A DNA stretch of 16,874 nucleotides from an uncultured Clostridia bacterium (lineage in GTDB: Bacteria; Bacillota; Clostridia; TANB77; CAG-508), in assembly GCA_934162625.1 (NCBI GenBank), contig CAKPJM010000032.1, forward strand, positions 1-16,874, written 5' to 3'. The notes under the pieces are model-generated. The model was not told the DNA's origin. It saw only the letters and a program-made list of their open reading frames with translations, and did no database searches. Both the position numbers and the translations under genes were made by a program. Of the stretch, positions 14,238 through 16,874 are shown in pieces (position 1 is the first letter of the stretch; the number at the start of each line of letters is the position of its first letter).

Positions 14238-14313
14238 CTTCCTTTTCGAATCCATCGTTAACATACGAAAAAGCATAGCTTTTGCTATGCTTTTTTGGTG
14301 GGCAGGGATGGAT
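14238..14313 (-). repeat. Original of the 76-bp direct repeat (copy B)
   Basis: Same orientation as copy A, offset by 162 bases. It covers the 3' end of the intact tRNA-Tyr gene (from 14296) and the terminator below it. Confidence 0.85.
14268..14296 (-). terminator. Terminator of the tRNA-Met/tRNA-Tyr unit
   Basis: AAAAGCATAGC (14269-14279) and GCTATGCTTTT (14284-14294) pair with a 4-base loop, followed on the minus strand by a T run. It begins directly after the tRNA-Tyr CCA end. Confidence 0.8.
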
Positions 14314-14381
14314 TCGAACCATCGTACTCGTATGAGAACAGATTTACAGTCTGCCGCCTTTAGCCACTCGGCCACCTACCC
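14296..14381 (-). tRNA. tRNA-Tyr (anticodon GTA)
   Basis: 86 bases with a long variable arm. Acceptor GGGTAGG pairs with CCTGCCC (one G-U), anticodon loop CTGTAAA with GTA at 14347-14345, T arm GATGGTTCGAATCCATC, discriminator A and encoded CCA. It decodes UAU/UAC. Confidence 0.95.
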
Positions 14382-14408
14382 ATATTTAATTGTAAAAAAA
14401 TTTTGCGT

Positions 14409-14485
14409 TGGTGCTCCCTCAAGGATTCGAACCTTGGACCCACCGGTTATGAGCCGGTTGCTCTGACCAACTGAGCTAAGGGAGC
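14409..14485 (-). tRNA. tRNA-Met elongator (anticodon CAT; Ile2 not excluded)
   Basis: 77 bases. Acceptor GCTCCCT pairs with AGGGAGC, D arm AGCTCAGTTGG, anticodon stem ACCGG/CCGGT around CTCATAA (CAT at 14451-14449), T arm CAAGGTTCGAATCCTTG, encoded CCA. The paired first acceptor base rules out an initiator tRNA. A CAT anticodon can also be lysidine-modified tRNA-Ile2, so Met is likely but not certain. Confidence 0.88.
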
Positions 14486-14505
14486 ATTTGTTCAACGCGA
14501 AATTT

Positions 14506-14534
14506 ATTATAAGATATTTTTCGTGTTCTGTCAA
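14506..14534 (-). promoter_or_regulatory. Consensus promoter of the tRNA unit
   Basis: TTGACA (14534-14529), 17 bases, TATAAT (14511-14506) on the minus strand: a perfect consensus, with the start expected near 14499, about 14 bases before tRNA-Met. It lies between dfrA and the tRNAs. Confidence 0.85.
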
Positions 14535-14568
14535 TACAAAATTTCAATTTTTTTATTTTTTTTTAAAT

Positions 14569-15057
14569 TTATTTTCTAACATATGTTATATACTCGTAAT
14601 CATAAGGGTTTTCGTCATTTCTTAGTCCTTTTTCTTTTGAAATTTCTTTCCATTCTGTTTCTTTTATTTCTGGGAAATATACATCTCCCTCAAAATCCTG
14701 ATTTATTTTTGTTATATATAATTTATTCACATAAGGCATTAGTAATTTATATATTGTTGCTCCACCTATTACAAAATTTTCTTCATCTGAATTTATATAT
14801 TTATCTAATTTTGATATATCATCTAAAATTTCTACATTTTCATTGTCTATATTCATTTCCATGTCGTTACATAATATAATATGCTTTCTATTTGGCAGAA
14901 CTCTTCCTAAAGATTCAAACGTTTTTCTTCCCATTATTATATTTTTACCTGTTGTAATTCGTTTAAACCTTTTTAAGTCTTCTGGCAAATGCCAAATTAG
15001 TTTATTATCTTTCCCTATTACATTACCATTTGCTATTGCAACTATCGTACTTAGCAT
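14569..15057 (-). CDS. dfrA: Dihydrofolate reductase
   Basis: The product reduces dihydrofolate to tetrahydrofolate with NADPH. It has 162 residues, the normal length. Landmarks: IVAIANGNVIGKDNKLIWHLPEDLKRFK (active-site acidic residue at 26/27), NIIMGRKTFESLG and a C-terminal NFVIGGATIYKLLMPYVNKLYIT (GG cofactor loop). GGGAGG lies before the ATG. It starts 13 bases after the thyA stop, a typical thyA-dfrA pair: ThyA makes the dihydrofolate that DHFR recycles. No sign of a resistance cassette. Confidence 0.97.
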   Translation of the reverse strand: MLSTIVAIANGNVIGKDNKLIWHLPEDLKRFKRITTGKNIIMGRKTFESLGRVLPNRKHIILCNDMEMNIDNENVEILDDISKLDKYINSDEENFVIGGATIYKLLMPYVNKLYITKINQDFEGDVYFPEIKETEWKEISKEKGLRNDENPYDYEYITYVRK

Positions 15058-15070
15058 TATATTTTCCTCC

Positions 15071-15862
15071 CTATACTGCTACATCCATTTTTATTTTTCC
15101 TAAGTGTTTATAATCTATAAGTTCTATATCTTCTGGCTTGAAATCATAAAAGTCTTTTATTTCTGGATTTATCCAAAGTTTTGGTGCTGGATATGCTTTA
15201 TCTCTTCTTGATAGTTGTTCTTTCATTCCTTCTACTTGGTTTTCGTATATATGTGCATTGCTTATACATACTGTAAGTAGTCCTGGTTTTAAATTTGTCA
15301 CTTGAGCTAGTAAATGAACAAACACAGCATATTGTGTTACGTTAAATGGATGTCCTAGTGGAATATCATTTGATCTTATTGTAAGCATGCAATTTAGTTT
15401 TCCATCTGTTACATCCCAACAGCTGTTAAATACACATGGATATAATGCTCCTGTATCTAAGTATGGTATTTGCCAAAGATTTAATACCATTCTTCTATCC
15501 TGTGGATTTGTTTTTAATTGATGTATTAATTTATCTACCTGGTTAAATTTTTTTACAACCCAACCATATGCAGTTCCTATTGTTCCATCTTCCATTTCCC
15601 ATTCATCCCATATATGAACATTTTGTTCATGCAAATCGCTAATTTTATTAGATTGTTTTTGGAATATCCATAGTAATTCTTTTATTGCTGCTTTATATGC
15701 AACATATTTTGTTGTAAGTATAGGAAATTCTTCTTGCAAATCAAATCTCAAAATTTGATGTGGTAATTTGTATGTTGCTATTCCTGTTCTATTTTGATCA
15801 TAATATCCATCTTTTAAAATTCTCTCTACTAGATCTAAATATTGTTCATCATATTTACTCAT
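15071..15862 (-). CDS. thyA: Thymidylate synthase
   Basis: The product methylates dUMP to dTMP using methylenetetrahydrofolate. It has 263 residues. Landmarks: QNRTGIATYKLPHQILRFDL (phosphate-binding Arg), KELLWIFQ, DEWEMEDGTIGTAYGW, the catalytic Cys143 in LYPCVFNSCWDV, IRSNDIPLGHPFNVTQYAV and the HIYENQ dUMP contact. The usual PCH is PCV here, a known variation in this family. TATGGAGG precedes the ATG. Confidence 0.97.
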   Translation of the reverse strand: MSKYDEQYLDLVERILKDGYYDQNRTGIATYKLPHQILRFDLQEEFPILTTKYVAYKAAIKELLWIFQKQSNKISDLHEQNVHIWDEWEMEDGTIGTAYGWVVKKFNQVDKLIHQLKTNPQDRRMVLNLWQIPYLDTGALYPCVFNSCWDVTDGKLNCMLTIRSNDIPLGHPFNVTQYAVFVHLLAQVTNLKPGLLTVCISNAHIYENQVEGMKEQLSRRDKAYPAPKLWINPEIKDFYDFKPEDIELIDYKHLGKIKMDVAV

Positions 15863-15878
15863 AAAAATCCTCCATATT

Positions 15879-15907
15879 ATTATATTTATTTTTTAATTAC
15901 TGGTTAA
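15879..15907 (-). promoter_or_regulatory. Probable promoter of thyA-dfrA
   Basis: TTAACC (15907-15902), 17 bases, TATAAT (15884-15879) on the minus strand. The -10 box is perfect and the -35 box is weak (4 of 6). The start would be only about 10 bases before the ribosome binding site region. Confidence 0.5.
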
Positions 15908-15913
15908 TGAGAA

Positions 15914-15988
15914 CAGCTTTGAGATTTTCTCATTTCATTTGGGAACTCAAATAGTCGAGAACAAATGGCAACTTTAAGTCGCTTAGTT
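15914..15988 (-). repeat. Dispersed double-hairpin intergenic repeat, copy 2
   Basis: Reverse orientation relative to copy 1 at 13624-13697, about 80% identical by eye. It shares the segments GCGACTT, TTTGTTCTCG, ATTTGAGTT and AATGAAATGAG. The nested pairing is weaker than in copy 1. Confidence 0.5.
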
Positions 15989-16000
15989 CTATTCTTGCAA

Positions 16001-16023
16001 AAATAGAACGGAATAGCTTCCGT
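16001..16023 (-). terminator. Probable terminator downstream of the right-edge gene
   Basis: ACGGAA-TAGC-TTCCGT (16008-16023) is a perfect 6-bp hairpin; on the minus strand it is followed by TCTATTTTT. It lies 24 bases after the stop of the gene ending at 16047. Confidence 0.5.
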
Positions 16024-16046
16024 CCTATCTCATAATAGATTTTATT

Positions 16047-16874
16047 TTAGTTTTTTCCTCCTCTGCCTTCTGGAAGTGCTGGGACATCTAATCTTACTCT
16101 TATTTTAGTTATATATGATATTGTTCTTACTAGTTTACTATTTTTAATTCTTTGCCATAATGAAGGTTTTACTTCAAATCTTGTTTCTTCAATATATTCA
16201 TCTTGCACTGGCTCTAAAATAGCTGTTTTTACTTCTTGTTTTTCTTCTTTTTGTTCTGTTACAACCGGTGTTGGAATTCCTTTCAAAGCTTCTGCAACTT
16301 CTATCCCTATATAACTTAGAGCTTTGCTTCTATCTTCTATTCTTTCCATATCTATTTCTATATGTAAGTTACTTTCCAAATTAGATATTCTAGCTTTTAC
16401 TAATTTAATTGCATCATCATAATTAGCTGGTTTCTTAGTTTTGCATTTACCTATTATAATTAATGCTTCTACAATATCTTCTGAAACAACATTGCTTATT
16501 TGTTTTACTCTAGTCTTCCATTCTTTGTCTTTTGATTGTACAGCTTCAAATACATCTTTCAACTCTGCTGCTTTTGCTATATTGTTTTCTCTTTGTCTTA
16601 TAAGAGTTTCTATTTGTTTTGTATTTTCTTCAAATTGATTTGTTGCAAATTCTACTAATCCATATGCCGCTTTATATACACTATATGGAAAATTTTTCTT
16701 TTTAGGATATTCTATTAAATAAGTTTTAATAGAATCTATTAAATCCTTAAAATAAGCATCATCTTCTAATTGAATAATTTGCTTTTTATTGTTTGGATTA
16801 ATCATTTTTTGTACTTTATCAATATTTGATAAAATTTTTTCTTCTGTAATTATCATTTTTACGTTTACTATGCC
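16047..16874 (-). CDS. Unrecognised protein, coiled-coil rich, 5' end may lie outside the window
   Basis: I do not recognise this protein. From the ATG at 16856 it has 269 residues, but the frame stays open to the window edge (GIVNVK before the M) and no ribosome binding site is visible there, so the true start may be further upstream. The first 180 residues are mostly charged helices (IETLIRQRENNIAKAAELKDVFEAV, AIKLVKARISNLESNLHIEIDMERIEDR), followed by a Glu/Val/Pro-rich linker (about 195-225) and a basic tail (PSLWQRIKNSKLVRTISYITKIRVRLDVPALPEGRGGKN). No signal peptide or membrane segment is seen in the visible part. GKCKTKKP is the only Cys-containing spot noted. Confidence 0.6.
   Translation of the reverse strand, partial: GIVNVKMIITEEKILSNIDKVQKMINPNNKKQIIQLEDDAYFKDLIDSIKTYLIEYPKKKNFPYSVYKAAYGLVEFATNQFEENTKQIETLIRQRENNIAKAAELKDVFEAVQSKDKEWKTRVKQISNVVSEDIVEALIIIGKCKTKKPANYDDAIKLVKARISNLESNLHIEIDMERIEDRSKALSYIGIEVAEALKGIPTPVVTEQKEEKQEVKTAILEPVQDEYIEETRFEVKPSLWQRIKNSKLVRTISYITKIRVRLDVPALPEGRGGKN

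Noticed and set aside
14076..14313. Integrated prophage or genomic island at tRNA-Tyr
   Set aside because: Only 86 bases separate the repeats and there is no integrase or phage gene in the window.
14125..14466. Plus-strand frame with MLFWWAGMDSNHR
   Set aside because: It is an accidental translation of the reverse strand of the tRNA genes, a common annotation artefact.

Overview
The window is AT-rich, with strong Gram-positive ribosome binding sites and sigma-A promoters. It carries sporulation genes (gpr, ytxC), an S-box metK leader, a dockerin-bearing cell-wall hydrolase and AGA-dominated arginine usage. This points to a spore-forming, uncultivated Clostridia-type Firmicute, probably from gut. 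The species cannot be told from the sequence.

Layout. Plus strand: the 3' end of a GH57 alpha-glucan branching enzyme (1-530), then ytxC (645-1499) behind a hairpin that occludes its ribosome binding site. A repeat-rich gap (1500-1883) and a TraX-like remnant follow. Minus strand from 2130 on: a HicBA toxin-antitoxin pair; recG, a DUF1653 gene and gpr (5920 down to 2612); a compact type I toxin/antisense-RNA locus (5965-6297); recD2 and a small membrane protein with a partial GT2-like domain; metK with a SAM-I riboswitch and terminator; a two-gene cell-surface operon (dockerin glucosaminidase plus a membrane-anchored beta-sandwich protein); a 50-residue Cys/Gly-rich peptide; tRNA-Tyr and tRNA-Met with a partial tRNA-Tyr duplication; dfrA and thyA; and an unrecognised partial gene at the right edge.

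Main observation. gpr, recG and recD2 are each split into different reading frames: 2, 3 and 1 frame changes. All six have the same form. An extra C lies directly before an in-frame GGA glycine codon, so the zero-frame ribosome meets CGG followed by A, and the +1 frame restores a glycine expected at that point (mostly at conserved family motifs, including the RecG Walker A motif). Reading CGGA as glycine at all six sites gives full-length proteins of 310, 681 and 732 residues, with every segment length exactly divisible by three. In about 4,600 codons of real genes I found no other in-frame CGG. In-frame CGG therefore coincides exactly with the frameshift sites. This looks like +1 recoding at an unassigned or untranslated CGG codon (skipping of C, or four-base decoding by a tRNA-Gly), comparable in concept to the AGG/CCC frameshifts of Perkinsus mitochondrial cox1. 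A sequence artefact is the main alternative.

Secondary observations: the type I toxin-antitoxin locus with two consensus promoters converging on one bidirectional terminator; ribosome-binding-site-occluding hairpins before ytxC, gpr and the toxin; a 76-bp perfect duplication of the tRNA-Tyr 3' half and its terminator; and a possible cohesin/dockerin-like gene pair.
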